Origin: Chryseosolibacter histidinae
GTDB lineage: Bacteria > Bacteroidota > Bacteroidia > Cytophagales > Cyclobacteriaceae
Direction of reading: 5' to 3'
DNA length: 64,000 bases
Assembly: GCF_018598225.1 (NCBI RefSeq)
Contig: NZ_JAHESF010000009.1
Span: 186,001 to 250,000 of the forward strand
Both the position numbers and the translations under genes were made by a program. The stretch's first letter is position 1. Every line of letters begins with the position of its first letter. The notes under the pieces were generated by a model. It was not told where the DNA came from, ran no database searches, and saw nothing but the letters and a program-made list of their open reading frames with translations. Shown one piece after another: positions 53,087-62,023 of this stretch.

Positions 53087-54424
53087 GTGCAATTAAATCC
53101 TTTGAATGCCATATCTCCCGTTGACGGGCGATATTTTGAAACTGCCAAATACCTTTCTGCTTATTTCTCGGAGTATGGCCTGATCCGCTACCGGGTGCAG
53201 GTTGAGATCGAATACCTGCTTGCCCTGTCGGCCGTGCTGCCTGAGCTCACTGATTTTCCCGCACACCAGATCAGCGATGTAAGAAAGATCTACAAGCAGT
53301 TCACGGAAGCGGATGCCCGGGAGATCAAGGAGATTGAAAAGATCACCAACCACGACGTAAAGGCGGTTGAATATTTCATCAAGAAAAAATTCGAGGCGAT
53401 GAACCTCGGCTTCCTGAAGGAGTTCATTCACTTCGGGCTCACTTCGCAGGACATCAACAATACGGCCATCCCCCTTTCCATCAAAGATTTTCTGCAGCGC
53501 GATTACCAGCCCCTGCTGGAAGACCTTATCCGCGACCTGAACCTGTTTGCCAAAAATTACGGTGACGTGGCCATGCTTGCCCGCACCCACGGTCAGCCCG
53601 CATCGCCGACCCGCCTGGGTAAGGAGATCGCCGTTTTTTCCGCACGCATCGAAAAACAGTTGAACCTTTTAAAAACCGTTCCCCACTCCGCTAAATTCGG
53701 TGGCGCCACCGGCAACTTCAACGCTCACCACGTGGCGTATCCGGAGACCGACTGGAACAAATTCGGTGATGAATTCTGCCACCACCTCGGTCTTTCGCGC
53801 AGCTTCCCCACCACACAGATCGAACACTACGACAACCTCGCCGCACTGTTCGACAACCTCAAGCGCATCAATACCATCCTCATTGACCTGAGCCGCGATA
53901 TCTGGCAATACGTTTCCATGGAGTATTTCAAACAGAAGATCAAAGAAGGCGAGATCGGCTCATCTGCCATGCCCCACAAGGTGAACCCCATCGACTTTGA
54001 GAACGCAGAAGGCAACCTCGGATTTGCCAACGCCATCTTCGAGCACCTGTCGGCGAAACTGCCCGTGTCACGACTGCAGCGCGATCTCACTGACTCTACG
54101 GTGCTTAGAAACATCGGTGTTCCGCTGGCCCATTCTTACATCGCGTTTAAATCGCTGATCAAAGGACTCTCCAAGCTGGAGCTCAACAAGGCGGCCATCG
54201 ACAGCGACCTCGATAACAACTGGGCCGTAGTAGCCGAAGCGATCCAGACCATCCTCAGAAAAGAAGGTTACCCGAATCCTTACGAGGCCCTGAAAGCGCT
54301 CACACGGAAAAATGAAAAGATCACCCAGCAAAGCATTGCTGATTTCATCGATACGCTGAACATCAAGGATGGATTGAAGAAAAGGTTGAAGGAGATCACG
54401 CCGTTTAACTACACTGGGATATAG
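53087..54424 (+). CDS. purB: adenylosuccinate lyase
   Basis: This E. coli-type PurB has about 445 residues from a GTG at 53087, giving MQLNPLNAISPVDGRYFETA, the usual N-terminus. The open frame begins with a TTG at 53039. Motifs include SEYGLIRYRVQVEIEYL, TSQDINNTAIPL, ARTHGQPASPTRLGKEIAVF and the signature GSSAMPHKVNPIDFENAEGN. It cleaves SAICAR and adenylosuccinate in purine synthesis. A weak -7-like box (TATTTTCG) lies at 53008-53015. Confidence 0.95.
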   Translation: MQLNPLNAISPVDGRYFETAKYLSAYFSEYGLIRYRVQVEIEYLLALSAVLPELTDFPAHQISDVRKIYKQFTEADAREIKEIEKITNHDVKAVEYFIKKKFEAMNLGFLKEFIHFGLTSQDINNTAIPLSIKDFLQRDYQPLLEDLIRDLNLFAKNYGDVAMLARTHGQPASPTRLGKEIAVFSARIEKQLNLLKTVPHSAKFGGATGNFNAHHVAYPETDWNKFGDEFCHHLGLSRSFPTTQIEHYDNLAALFDNLKRINTILIDLSRDIWQYVSMEYFKQKIKEGEIGSSAMPHKVNPIDFENAEGNLGFANAIFEHLSAKLPVSRLQRDLTDSTVLRNIGVPLAHSYIAFKSLIKGLSKLELNKAAIDSDLDNNWAVVAEAIQTILRKEGYPNPYEALKALTRKNEKITQQSIADFIDTLNIKDGLKKRLKEITPFNYTGI

Positions 54425-54507
54425 AAGAATTTAGAATTTAGTATTTAGAATGAGTATGGTCACCGGCGGTATTTATTCTAAATTCTAACTCCTAAATTCT
54501 ATTCTTC
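54424..54507. repeat. family H heptamer hairpin between convergent purB and tolC-like genes
   Basis: The left arm (GAATTTA, GAATTTA, GTATTTA, GAAT; 54424-54451) and right arm (ATTCTAA, ATTCTAA, CTCCTAA, ATTCTAT; 54475-54507) are inverse, with a spacer of about 23 bases. It begins at the purB stop and covers the last codons of the TolC-like gene. It could form a long stem in either transcript and act as a two-way terminator; that is inference. Confidence 0.88.
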
Positions 54508-55974
54508 TTGTTTATACAACAACTGCTTCAACGCAAAGTCATACAGCGTTAACCTCCGCAGGTCATAGTACGCCGTCCAGAAATCTTTCAAAGCCTGGAT
54601 GTAGCTTCTTTTGGCATCGTCTTTTTCGTTGAGCGCGATATTAAGGTTGGTGATGTCGATCTTGCCGATGAGGTAACGGTTCTGTGCCACGTTGTAACGT
54701 TCTGCGGCCACCTGATCCGACTTCTTGGTGATCTCGATCTGGAGCTTCAGCATCTCGAACTGCCTTACCTGCGTCATGATCTCCTGCTCGAAATTAACTT
54801 CCTCCTGAGCGATGGCGAAGTCGTTGAATTGTTTATTGGCGATCGCAGTGCGCATGCGCGACTTATTCCTGCCCCAGTCCAGCACGGGAACGCTTAATGT
54901 CAGGTTGAACTGCTGTTGTTCGGTGGGGTCTACGTAAATGTCATTGAGGGCAAGGCCGTTGTTGTTCAGCCCGTACGCCGCGGTGAGCTCCGTCTGCCAT
55001 CGTTGTCCCCGCGCCTGGGCCACTTCCCGGTCTGCCTCGATCCTTCGTCGTTCAAAAGCAATGTACGCCGCCCTGTTCTGCTTGGCATATTCCAGCGCTT
55101 CGTCAACCGTGACCATAAAAGTCGGGATGATCTCAGGCAAGGAAAGCTGAAACTGCTCTCCGTCGTTCAAGCCGATGTAGGATCGCAGCTGAAGCCTTGC
55201 TGTTTCCAGCTGAAGACTTGCTTCGGCCACCGCCTGTCTTGACCGCAGCAACTGAAGCTCTACCTGCAAAAGTTTATCGAGCGATGTTGTGCCGATGTTG
55301 TAGCGCCCCTGCTCGATCTTGTAGATCGTGTCATTGTTGGCAAGGTTGAACTGCGCGATCTGCAGATTGATCTGCTGCTGCAACACGTTAAAGAATCTTG
55401 TTACCGCTTCACGCGAAATGAATTCCATCTGCTCCACGTACTCTCTTTTAGATTCCTCAAATCGCAAAGGTTCGGTCATCTTATCCCAGCGGAGCTGGTT
55501 GAACGAAAAGATAGGCTGGTTAAGGGCAACGCTCATCACGGTTCCACTCCATTGCTCCTTGGGGCTCAACGATTCAGGCGCGTGGTTGTAGTTATTAAAG
55601 TAGCCAATGCTCGAGTTCACAGACACGGTGCCCGCCGTCCAGGGGATGGGTTGCTCCAGGCCCAGGTTCATGAAGCTGTTGAACTGGTTCACCTTGGCAT
55701 AAGTGAAGGTTCCGTCAGACAACGGGGCCTGCGTAACCCGCCTGGTATAAGGAAGCTGTCCGCTCAAACGAAGCTGTGGATTGAAATTGGTCTTGTAATA
55801 GCGGTAGGCCCAGTACCGGTTCTCCTTCCGCGTTTCTGCCTGCTTGGCCGCCGGGGATTGTGCTTTGGCACGCACGATGATCTCTTCCAGGGGAAAAGAT
55901 TGCTGAGCCGAAGCATAAAAGGTAATGAACGTGATCTGAACAATTAAAAATATCCGTAAAAACATCTTATTCAT
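54499..55974 (-). CDS. TolC family outer membrane channel
   Basis: The 491-residue outer membrane efflux protein has a signal peptide to about residue 23 (YASAQQ) and two repeats of long helices and strands. These include LEEIIVRAKAQSPAAKQAETRKENR, FNVLQQQINLQIAQFNLANND and LTAAYGLNNNGLALNDIYVDPTEQQQFNLTLSVPVLDWGRNKSR. It forms the exit duct for the pump encoded upstream; its start overlaps the permease gene by eight bases. The last codons come from the family H repeat arm. Confidence 0.92.
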   Translation of the reverse strand: MNKMFLRIFLIVQITFITFYASAQQSFPLEEIIVRAKAQSPAAKQAETRKENRYWAYRYYKTNFNPQLRLSGQLPYTRRVTQAPLSDGTFTYAKVNQFNSFMNLGLEQPIPWTAGTVSVNSSIGYFNNYNHAPESLSPKEQWSGTVMSVALNQPIFSFNQLRWDKMTEPLRFEESKREYVEQMEFISREAVTRFFNVLQQQINLQIAQFNLANNDTIYKIEQGRYNIGTTSLDKLLQVELQLLRSRQAVAEASLQLETARLQLRSYIGLNDGEQFQLSLPEIIPTFMVTVDEALEYAKQNRAAYIAFERRRIEADREVAQARGQRWQTELTAAYGLNNNGLALNDIYVDPTEQQQFNLTLSVPVLDWGRNKSRMRTAIANKQFNDFAIAQEEVNFEQEIMTQVRQFEMLKLQIEITKKSDQVAAERYNVAQNRYLIGKIDITNLNIALNEKDDAKRSYIQALKDFWTAYYDLRRLTLYDFALKQLLYKQEE

Positions 55975-57331
55975 AACGAAGTGAGGTAATGGGGTCCTGG
56001 TTGGCGGCCTTGCGTGCCGGGGCTATGCCGAAGATCAGCCCTACCGTTGCGGCTACACCGAATGAGAGCAGAATAGAAGTAAAGCTGATGATGGTGGGAA
56101 TACCCGCCACCTCCGAAACAATATAGGCCATGGATACGCCGAGTATAACGCCGATGATGCCGCCCGATACGCTGATCATGATCGCCTCGAACAAGAATTG
56201 TTGAACCACATCGCTCTTTTTGGCGCCGATGGAGAGTCTCAAGCCAATCTCCTTGATACGCTCCAGCACAGAAGCCAGCATGATGTTCATGATGCCGATG
56301 CCACCCACCAGCAAAGATATGCCTGCAATCGCGCCCAGCACGTAATTGAAAATATCGTTGGTACGCTGCTGCTGCTTGAGCAACAATTCAGGGATCTCAA
56401 TTTCGTAGTCCACCACATCGTAATGTCTCCGCTGCAGCAGGCGCGACATGATCTCCGCTGACGGCTGCAGCATTGTGGTTTCGTCAACCTGCACCACAAG
56501 CCTGTCGAGCTGATGATAGTTCTTCCGCTCCAGCTGGGCAGACGTAGACTCGTTATTGTTCTGGCTGTTCACTACCATTCCCCTGCTGCGCATGGCTTCC
56601 TGGCGCAGCTCATCCGCGGTGATGAGGTCCCTGTTCTTGTAACGGATCAGCATCGACTGCAGTGGCGTGTAAACATCCATGTTAAAATCGCGGATGCCGA
56701 GCTTGCTGATGCTGTTCTGCGATACCACACGCTCTTTCAGCACACCTGTAATGGTAAGCCAGTGCGGCCCTACCTTGATATTTTTTCCAATGGGATTTTC
56801 TGTAGGAAAGAAACGCGACTTGATGGACTGGCCGATGATACAAACAGGCGATCCGAGCCTGCGCTGCTCGTCGTTGAACATCTGGCCTTCCTGAAGCTCG
56901 AAATTATAAATATCGAAATACGAAGGCTCCACGCCCACCAGCTTGGCCGATCTGCGGTATCCCTTCCTGATCACGTTGGTCTCCAGGATGATCTCAGGAC
57001 TTAACCTCGTGAGCCCGGGGATGATAGACTGGATACTTTTGACGTCGCGGATGGTGAGGCCGGGGGAGAATTTTTTCTTGTCTTTCTGGCCTACCTCTTC
57101 CTCTACCTTTTCTTCTTTTTGCTCGATGATTGGCTTGATCACGATGTTGTTGACCCCTACCAGCTTGATCTGGTCCAGGATCTCCTGCTGTGCACCGTTA
57201 CCGATCGCCAGCATGGCAATCACTGCGGCCACGCCGAATATGATGCCGAGGGCGGTGAGCAACGAACGTACTTTATTGGCTACCACCGCGTTTACCGCGA
57301 TATAGAGATTAGCCATCAGGCGTGCTTGCAT
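55967..57331 (-). CDS. MacB-type ABC transporter permease
   Basis: The 454-residue permease has a first helix (NKVRSLLTALGIIFGVAAVIAMLAIGNGA), a large periplasmic MacB-type domain (about 50-320) and three C-terminal helices with the FtsX domain (GGIGIMNIMLASVLERIKEIGLRLSIGAKKSDVVQQFLFEA). The N-terminal ATPase domain of full-length MacB is absent, so a separate ATP-binding protein is needed, but none is encoded in this cluster. A lysine/glutamate-rich insert (EQKEEKVEEEVGQKDKKKF) lies near residue 75. It works with the adaptor and TolC protein as a tripartite exporter. Confidence 0.93.
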   Translation of the reverse strand: MQARLMANLYIAVNAVVANKVRSLLTALGIIFGVAAVIAMLAIGNGAQQEILDQIKLVGVNNIVIKPIIEQKEEKVEEEVGQKDKKKFSPGLTIRDVKSIQSIIPGLTRLSPEIILETNVIRKGYRRSAKLVGVEPSYFDIYNFELQEGQMFNDEQRRLGSPVCIIGQSIKSRFFPTENPIGKNIKVGPHWLTITGVLKERVVSQNSISKLGIRDFNMDVYTPLQSMLIRYKNRDLITADELRQEAMRSRGMVVNSQNNNESTSAQLERKNYHQLDRLVVQVDETTMLQPSAEIMSRLLQRRHYDVVDYEIEIPELLLKQQQRTNDIFNYVLGAIAGISLLVGGIGIMNIMLASVLERIKEIGLRLSIGAKKSDVVQQFLFEAIMISVSGGIIGVILGVSMAYIVSEVAGIPTIISFTSILLSFGVAATVGLIFGIAPARKAANQDPITSLRYE

Positions 57332-57349
57332 GGTGTGCTGGTTTAGTGG

Positions 57350-58729
57350 TTAACCTTTTCCCTTTCCTTCCTTGCCCACTGGCTTCGCTTCATTTTTTAC
57401 GCTGGGTGATGCCGGCGCTGAAGGCACTATTCTATCGTCAGGTTTCTGCTCCTCTTCTTTCTTCTTGCGCTTGCCATTCATTTCAGGTAACAGGCTGAAG
57501 TCTTTGTCTTCGAGGCCATCCGGTACGGAGAGAAAAATACGGTCGCCTTCTTCAAGGCCACCCACTACCACGGCATCGTTGGCGTTGGTCTCCCCTACTA
57601 TCACTTCCTGCTTGATGGTGTTGATACCCTGTTTCTTGTACACGAAGGTGATGGAATCGAAATGACTGTGAAGGCTTTCGAGCGGAATGTACAGCACACT
57701 GTCTTTCACACTTACGATCACTTTGTTGCTGGTGGTCATGGAAGGCCTCAGGGTTGGGTCGGTGCCGTTGATCTCCACGGAAACCTCGAACACCTTGGCA
57801 TCGGAGTTGGGGCGCTGCTCGCCCACGTTGGCTACGCGGATCACAAAACCCGCCAGCTTTTTATCAGGATAGGCATCGAGACCGATCTCCACTTTCTGTC
57901 CCGCTTTCACCTTGCGCACATCCACTTCGTTGACATAAGTTTTTGAAAGCATTTTGGTCAGGTCAGGCAGCATGGCCACTTTGGGATCCCACATCTGGAT
58001 CTGAGAACCTGCTTTGATCGGTTTGCCATCCCAGCCTTTTTCGTAGATCACCATGCCGTCTTCGGGAGCCAGAACCCTGAACGCTTCGAGCACCTTGGTC
58101 ATGGCGTCGAACTCGTTCCGCACTTTTCTGAACTCGGCAGACACTTCACGCATCTTCTCCACATTCTGGTTACGTTTGATCTTGTAGTTCTCAAGCGCCT
58201 GCTCGTATGAGCGTTTTGCTTTATCGAGGTTGATCTCGGCCTGTTTGATGGTGGCGGGAGGCTCGAACTTGGATTGTTCGAGGATGATCTCTTTTTCTTC
58301 CACACCATATTTCAGGTTGATGAGCTCATCGCGCGACTGGCGCAGCTGAAGGGTGGTGTCGAGCTGTGTTTGTACAAATTTCGAATTGGCTTTCTCGAGC
58401 TCGATCTGTTTTTCATTGAACCTGTTCTGAAACTCTGACCGGTCGAGGGTGGCCACCCAATCACCTTTTTTTACAACGGTTCCCTCATCGACAATGTCCT
58501 GAATGGTGACCTGCCAGATCCTGAAATCGCGAAGGCTTGCCGGCCCGAGGATCTTCACGGAGTTTTTGGCCTCCAGCTCCCCCGTGGTCTCGATCTCCAC
58601 CTTGAATGGACCGCGTTTCACATTGGCCAGGATATCGGCCACTTCGCCGGACTTGTTGCCCTTCACGATGAAATAGGCAATAAGCAACACAGCTATCACG
58701 CCAGCACCAATGATCAGGTTTCTTTTCAT
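57350..58729 (-). CDS. periplasmic adaptor (MacA/HlyD-like membrane fusion protein)
   Basis: The 459-residue adaptor has an N-terminal membrane anchor (residues of about 5-22) and a lipoyl/barrel-sandwich domain (VKRGPFKVEIETTGELEAKNSVKI). A long coiled-coil hairpin (about 95-215), a beta-barrel (ISKTYVNEVDVRKVKAGQKVEIGLDAYPDKKLAGFV) and a membrane-proximal part follow. It bridges the permease and the TolC channel. The tail is Lys/Glu/Pro-rich (EMNGKRKKKEEEQKPDD). It is the first gene of the operon. The terminator at 58822-58871 lies upstream, so it has its own promoter between 58730 and 58821. Confidence 0.92.
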   Translation of the reverse strand: MKRNLIIGAGVIAVLLIAYFIVKGNKSGEVADILANVKRGPFKVEIETTGELEAKNSVKILGPASLRDFRIWQVTIQDIVDEGTVVKKGDWVATLDRSEFQNRFNEKQIELEKANSKFVQTQLDTTLQLRQSRDELINLKYGVEEKEIILEQSKFEPPATIKQAEINLDKAKRSYEQALENYKIKRNQNVEKMREVSAEFRKVRNEFDAMTKVLEAFRVLAPEDGMVIYEKGWDGKPIKAGSQIQMWDPKVAMLPDLTKMLSKTYVNEVDVRKVKAGQKVEIGLDAYPDKKLAGFVIRVANVGEQRPNSDAKVFEVSVEINGTDPTLRPSMTTSNKVIVSVKDSVLYIPLESLHSHFDSITFVYKKQGINTIKQEVIVGETNANDAVVVGGLEEGDRIFLSVPDGLEDKDFSLLPEMNGKRKKKEEEQKPDDRIVPSAPASPSVKNEAKPVGKEGKGKG

Positions 58730-58821
58730 GTCTTTTTTATTTGGTCAAAAAATGATTACTCTAAGATAGCGCAATGGTTACACTTGCTTCAGCCATTGAG
58801 ATAATTTCCTTCCCCGCAGTG

Positions 58822-58871
58822 TAAAATAAAAGGCTGGCGTATAGTGAAGGTCTCCCTGCCATACGCCAGCC
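58822..58871 (-). terminator. intrinsic terminator of the sigma/anti-sigma/secreted protein unit
   Basis: GGCTGGCGTAT (58832-58842) pairs perfectly with ATACGCCAGCC (58861-58871), with an 18-base loop that can fold further. On the minus strand the hairpin is followed by TTTTATTTTA (plus 58822-58831). It ends the upstream gene at 58906-60108 and separates it from the export operon. Confidence 0.93.
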
Positions 58872-58905
58872 GCTCTCAACATCAACGTTTATACTATACC
58901 TAAAG

Positions 58906-60108
58906 TTATTGAACGGGTCCCTTTTTTACCGAGAATTTTGCCATTCCGGCCGCTTTATCAATCTTACCCATATTGAGATCCTTCAGTACTGAGCCTTTTA
59001 TGCCAAGCTCCAACGTTGAGGGTATACCGCAGCCCTCACATTTGGTAAGCGAAATATTAAATACCAGCACTTCTTCATCGCCCAGTGTTTTCAGGGTGCG
59101 GCCGTATTCGAGGATGTTCTCCTTGAACTCACGCTCAAACTGGGGATAGAGCTCCTTCACCTTCTTGTTACGGGTGGCCTGATCCATATCTTCCAGCCCC
59201 TGGGTAGGCATTGAAAACCGTTTGAAGTCACGATCTTCGCTGCTGCTGTAAACCCTCATGTAGTAGATCACACCGTAATCCTTGAGGCGTTCGTAGTAGA
59301 TATTGTTTTCACCGAAATAAGTCTTGGAAAGGTCAGGGCGATACAGCCTGTTGATGATGCTGGAAAGCAGCTCCAGGTCCGGTTCTTTCACCTCCACGGT
59401 TTCAGTGTTCACCACTTTCAGCTTGGCAAGGGTCTGCTCACGGGTAGCTTTACCCTGTTTGAAAGCAACAACATCTGCTTTGGTACCTTCGACGGAAATG
59501 TGGGTCCGCTGTCCCCTGAAGTACCATGACCTGCCGGGCTCATCCTGGTTGGTGACAACGATCCTTTCATTCGGTCCCAGCTGGCTGATGAGGTCGCCAT
59601 AGTCGAGAATGAAATCTTTCGAAGCTTTGATCATCCTGTTGTTGAATTCATCGCGGAGGCTGTCATTGACAACCCTTCTTTTTTCCTTCACCTTTTCCTT
59701 CAGCTTGTAGCCGTCATCTTCTTTCTCTTTGGCGGGAGGGTTGGGCTTTGTCGTTTTCACTTCGCCGATCCCATTCACGATCACGGGGGCCTGATCATCG
59801 GAGTAGTAATAAGTACCAGAGCGTACGGTCACACCGTTACCGCTGATCGAAAAGGCCATGGGCATTGCATAATCTCCGGGGATCCGGAACGTAACGCCGT
59901 ATCCTTCCTGATACCTTCCATTCACATCAATGCCGATGTAGCGCTTATCCGGGCTAACCTCGTGCTTGATCAGCGTAGCGAGCACATTCTCCGCCACTTC
60001 AATATCGCGCGTCATGCGCTCTTCATCAATTTTCTGAGCTACTAAAACCTGCGAGTGCAGTGACAACGCCAGTATTCCACTCACCCAGATCTTTATCATC
60101 TTTTTCAT
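58906..60108 (-). CDS. secreted protein of a sigma/anti-sigma cluster
   Basis: The 400-residue protein has a signal peptide (to about residue 24, VLVAQ), then a mixed alpha/beta mature part. It has a GYGVTFRIPGDYAMPM segment near residue 70, a charged helical stretch (KEKEDDGYKLKEKVKEKRR) and two cysteines in ISLTKCEGCGIPSTLELG near the end. I do not recognise a named domain, although similar proteins follow sigma/anti-sigma pairs in other Bacteroidota. It may be a periplasmic sensor or effector of that pair. It ends at a strong terminator. Confidence 0.75.
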   Translation of the reverse strand: MKKMIKIWVSGILALSLHSQVLVAQKIDEERMTRDIEVAENVLATLIKHEVSPDKRYIGIDVNGRYQEGYGVTFRIPGDYAMPMAFSISGNGVTVRSGTYYYSDDQAPVIVNGIGEVKTTKPNPPAKEKEDDGYKLKEKVKEKRRVVNDSLRDEFNNRMIKASKDFILDYGDLISQLGPNERIVVTNQDEPGRSWYFRGQRTHISVEGTKADVVAFKQGKATREQTLAKLKVVNTETVEVKEPDLELLSSIINRLYRPDLSKTYFGENNIYYERLKDYGVIYYMRVYSSSEDRDFKRFSMPTQGLEDMDQATRNKKVKELYPQFEREFKENILEYGRTLKTLGDEEVLVFNISLTKCEGCGIPSTLELGIKGSVLKDLNMGKIDKAAGMAKFSVKKGPVQ

Positions 60109-60196
60109 ATCCTTCTGTATTGGTCGTTAAAAGTTTTATTTATCTCTGTTATAATATTATAAGCGCGATTCTGCATTGCTATGGGACCGCCTGCAT

Positions 60197-60284
60197 TTAA
60201 TCCTGTCAGTCCTCTAATCCTGTTAATCCTTTATCCCGTTGGTCCCGATCAATCCTTTAAATCCTTTAATCCTGTAAATCCTGG
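60197..60284. repeat. family I repeat (AATCCTGTT-like)
   Basis: Degenerate copies of AATCCTGTT/AATCCTTTA with a period of eight or nine bases fill the gap between the secreted protein and the anti-sigma gene. It differs from the heptamer families in period. The last copies lie next to the anti-sigma stop codon. Confidence 0.75.
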
Positions 60285-60286
60285 TC

Positions 60287-61144
60287 TCAGTTCTTTATCT
60301 CCTTCGACTCCTGCGGCGCCCCAACGGTGGTGATAATGCTCGTCAGGATCTGCTCCGTTTCCTGCTTGAAGATGTTCGTGTTCTGCTGCAGGCTGTTGAG
60401 CTGTGTCTGTACTACCTGCAGATCGTTGGTGTGTTGCTGCTGCATATACTGGGCAAAATCCACCAGCAGGTCTTCAATGTATTTTTTCTGTTCACCGGAT
60501 GTCAGTTGAAAATAATCTTTCACCATCTGCGCGTTCTCTGTCTGGATAGTGGACACATATTGCCTGATCTGATCCTGCGATGCGGTGGCTGCCTGGCGTA
60601 CAAGCTGATCGATGCGGGCCGAGCTTGCGTTCAGGTTCCTCCGGATGGAAACATCCAGCTTTGCCTGCGTCTCTTTCCAGCTGGCCTGCTGTGCGAGGTT
60701 GTTCTCGTTCAGCGATGCATTGATCATCTGCTGTACTTCACTGGCGGTCAGCGCTTGTGTTGGAGGAGCGCTTTCGCGGATGGGTTGCGCCTGTTCTTCA
60801 CCGAAGCTCAGCCGGAACTCATGGTTCGAAACGCTGATGCGTGTACCCGTGATCCTGCCAACCAGAATGATCAGCAGCAGCGATGCCGCAATGCTCACAA
60901 TGGTTTTGAAATAAGGGCTGCTCCAGAGCATGCGTTGCCGTGTGTCGCCTATAAAAATGGGGGGCGCGATCACCTCCTGATCTTCCACCGTGCTCATCAT
61001 TTTACGCAGCCTGCGAAACTTCTCGAACTCCGCCCTGGCTTCAGCATCTTCCAGCAGGTACCGGTCTATCTTCTCCTTCTCCTGCCCCTCGAGCTCACCG
61101 TAGAGGTAAGCCATCCAATCTTTTTCGTCTGGTTTATAGTTCAT
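60287..61144 (-). CDS. transmembrane anti-sigma-like protein with long coiled coil
   Basis: The 285-residue protein has an N-terminal cytoplasmic sigma-binding-like part (DEKDWMAYLYGELEGQEKEKIDRYLLEDAEARAEFEKF; residues of about 5-45), lacking the Cys/His zinc motif of classic zinc-binding anti-sigma factors. One membrane helix (about 79-98) and a periplasmic helical or coiled-coil region (about 130-275, Gln-rich) follow. It overlaps the sigma gene by 11 bases, so the two are co-expressed. The long coiled coil is the likely signal-sensing part. Confidence 0.82.
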   Translation of the reverse strand: MNYKPDEKDWMAYLYGELEGQEKEKIDRYLLEDAEARAEFEKFRRLRKMMSTVEDQEVIAPPIFIGDTRQRMLWSSPYFKTIVSIAASLLLIILVGRITGTRISVSNHEFRLSFGEEQAQPIRESAPPTQALTASEVQQMINASLNENNLAQQASWKETQAKLDVSIRRNLNASSARIDQLVRQAATASQDQIRQYVSTIQTENAQMVKDYFQLTSGEQKKYIEDLLVDFAQYMQQQHTNDLQVVQTQLNSLQQNTNIFKQETEQILTSIITTVGAPQESKEIKN

Positions 61145-61775
61145 AGCCGATCGTATCTTTATTGATGTTCTTCTTTTCCAGTATTTTTCTCAGCCCGTCA
61201 AGTCCGTAATACATTCTTGACTTCACTGTGTTCTCAGAAATGTTGAGCACTTCCGCGATCTCCCTGAATTTCAATCCTTCGTATTCTTTCATGATCACCA
61301 CTTCACGTTGCTCTTCGTTCAGTTCCAGCAGTGCCTCCTGCAGAATATCGGAGAGCTCAACCTGCTCCAGCTGCCGTTCGGGATTATCAAGCCGCTGGCC
61401 CGATCCTTCCCATGCGGGCGATTCTTCGGCTTCCCTGTTCCATACCTGGTCAAAGGAAAGCGAGCGGCTGTTTTTGTTTTTCCGGGCTTCCTCGCGACAG
61501 TTGTTCACGGCGATCTTGTAAAGCCACGACTTGAAACGGGCAATATCCTGTAAACCCGCCAGGTTCCGGCACATGGAAATAAAGGTCTTTTGCGACACTT
61601 CCATGGCCAGATCGTGGTCCAGGAAGAATTTGTACCCGAAATTGTAGATCCGTTTATACCACAATTGAACCAGTTTGCCCTGGGCACCCTGGTCTCCCTG
61701 CCTGGCCCTTACGATCAGGGTCTCGGAATGCATCATCGCGATGTCCAGTAGAGTTTCTGCATGCATAGCTGCCAT
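61134..61775 (-). CDS. ECF sigma factor
   Basis: The sigma factor has about 213 residues from an ATG at 61775, which has a GGAAGG ribosome site seven bases upstream. Region 2 (KRIYNFGYKFFLDHDLAMEVSQKTFISMCRNLAGL) and region 4 (ALLELNEEQREVVIMKEYEGLKFREIAEVLNISENTVKSRM) are clear. Later ATGs at 61736 and 61733 are possible, and the frame stays open back to a TTG at 61859. It is paired with the anti-sigma protein. Its regulon probably includes the secreted protein gene. Confidence 0.88.
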   Translation of the reverse strand: MAAMHAETLLDIAMMHSETLIVRARQGDQGAQGKLVQLWYKRIYNFGYKFFLDHDLAMEVSQKTFISMCRNLAGLQDIARFKSWLYKIAVNNCREEARKNKNSRSLSFDQVWNREAEESPAWEGSGQRLDNPERQLEQVELSDILQEALLELNEEQREVVIMKEYEGLKFREIAEVLNISENTVKSRMYYGLDGLRKILEKKNINKDTIGYEL

Positions 61776-61872
61776 TTTCAGCCCTTCCGCCCGTTTCCGG
61801 GACAGTTTCACCGTTTCATGATATAAAGATGGCACGGAGGGGGGAATAGTTTTAGACAAGGAGATTTTTTTT

Positions 61873-62018
61873 GGTTACCGGTTGCCAGTTGCCAGCTAGC
61901 CGGTTTAGGGTATGTGATTTCAGACGTGTGAGCAATGGGGTCAATTTGGTATAAATACCGTCCCTGTTAATGCTATGCTTCGCCGAAACTGGCCACCCGG
62001 CAACCGGTAACCGGCAAC
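61873..62018. repeat. family A composite element
   Basis: The left arm (GGTTACC, GGTTGCC, AGTTGCC, then TAGCCGGTTT; 61873-61906) and right arm (ACTGGCC, ACCCGGCA, ACCGGTA, ACCGGCA; 61988-62018) are inverse, with a spacer of about 80 bases. It lies between the divergent sigma and methyltransferase genes and ends six bases before the -7 box of the latter. Confidence 0.88.
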
Positions 62019-62023
62019 TTTTT

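Noticed and set aside
55967-57331. Complete MacB transporter
   Set aside because: No Walker A, signature or Walker B motif is present; the protein starts directly with the first membrane helix.
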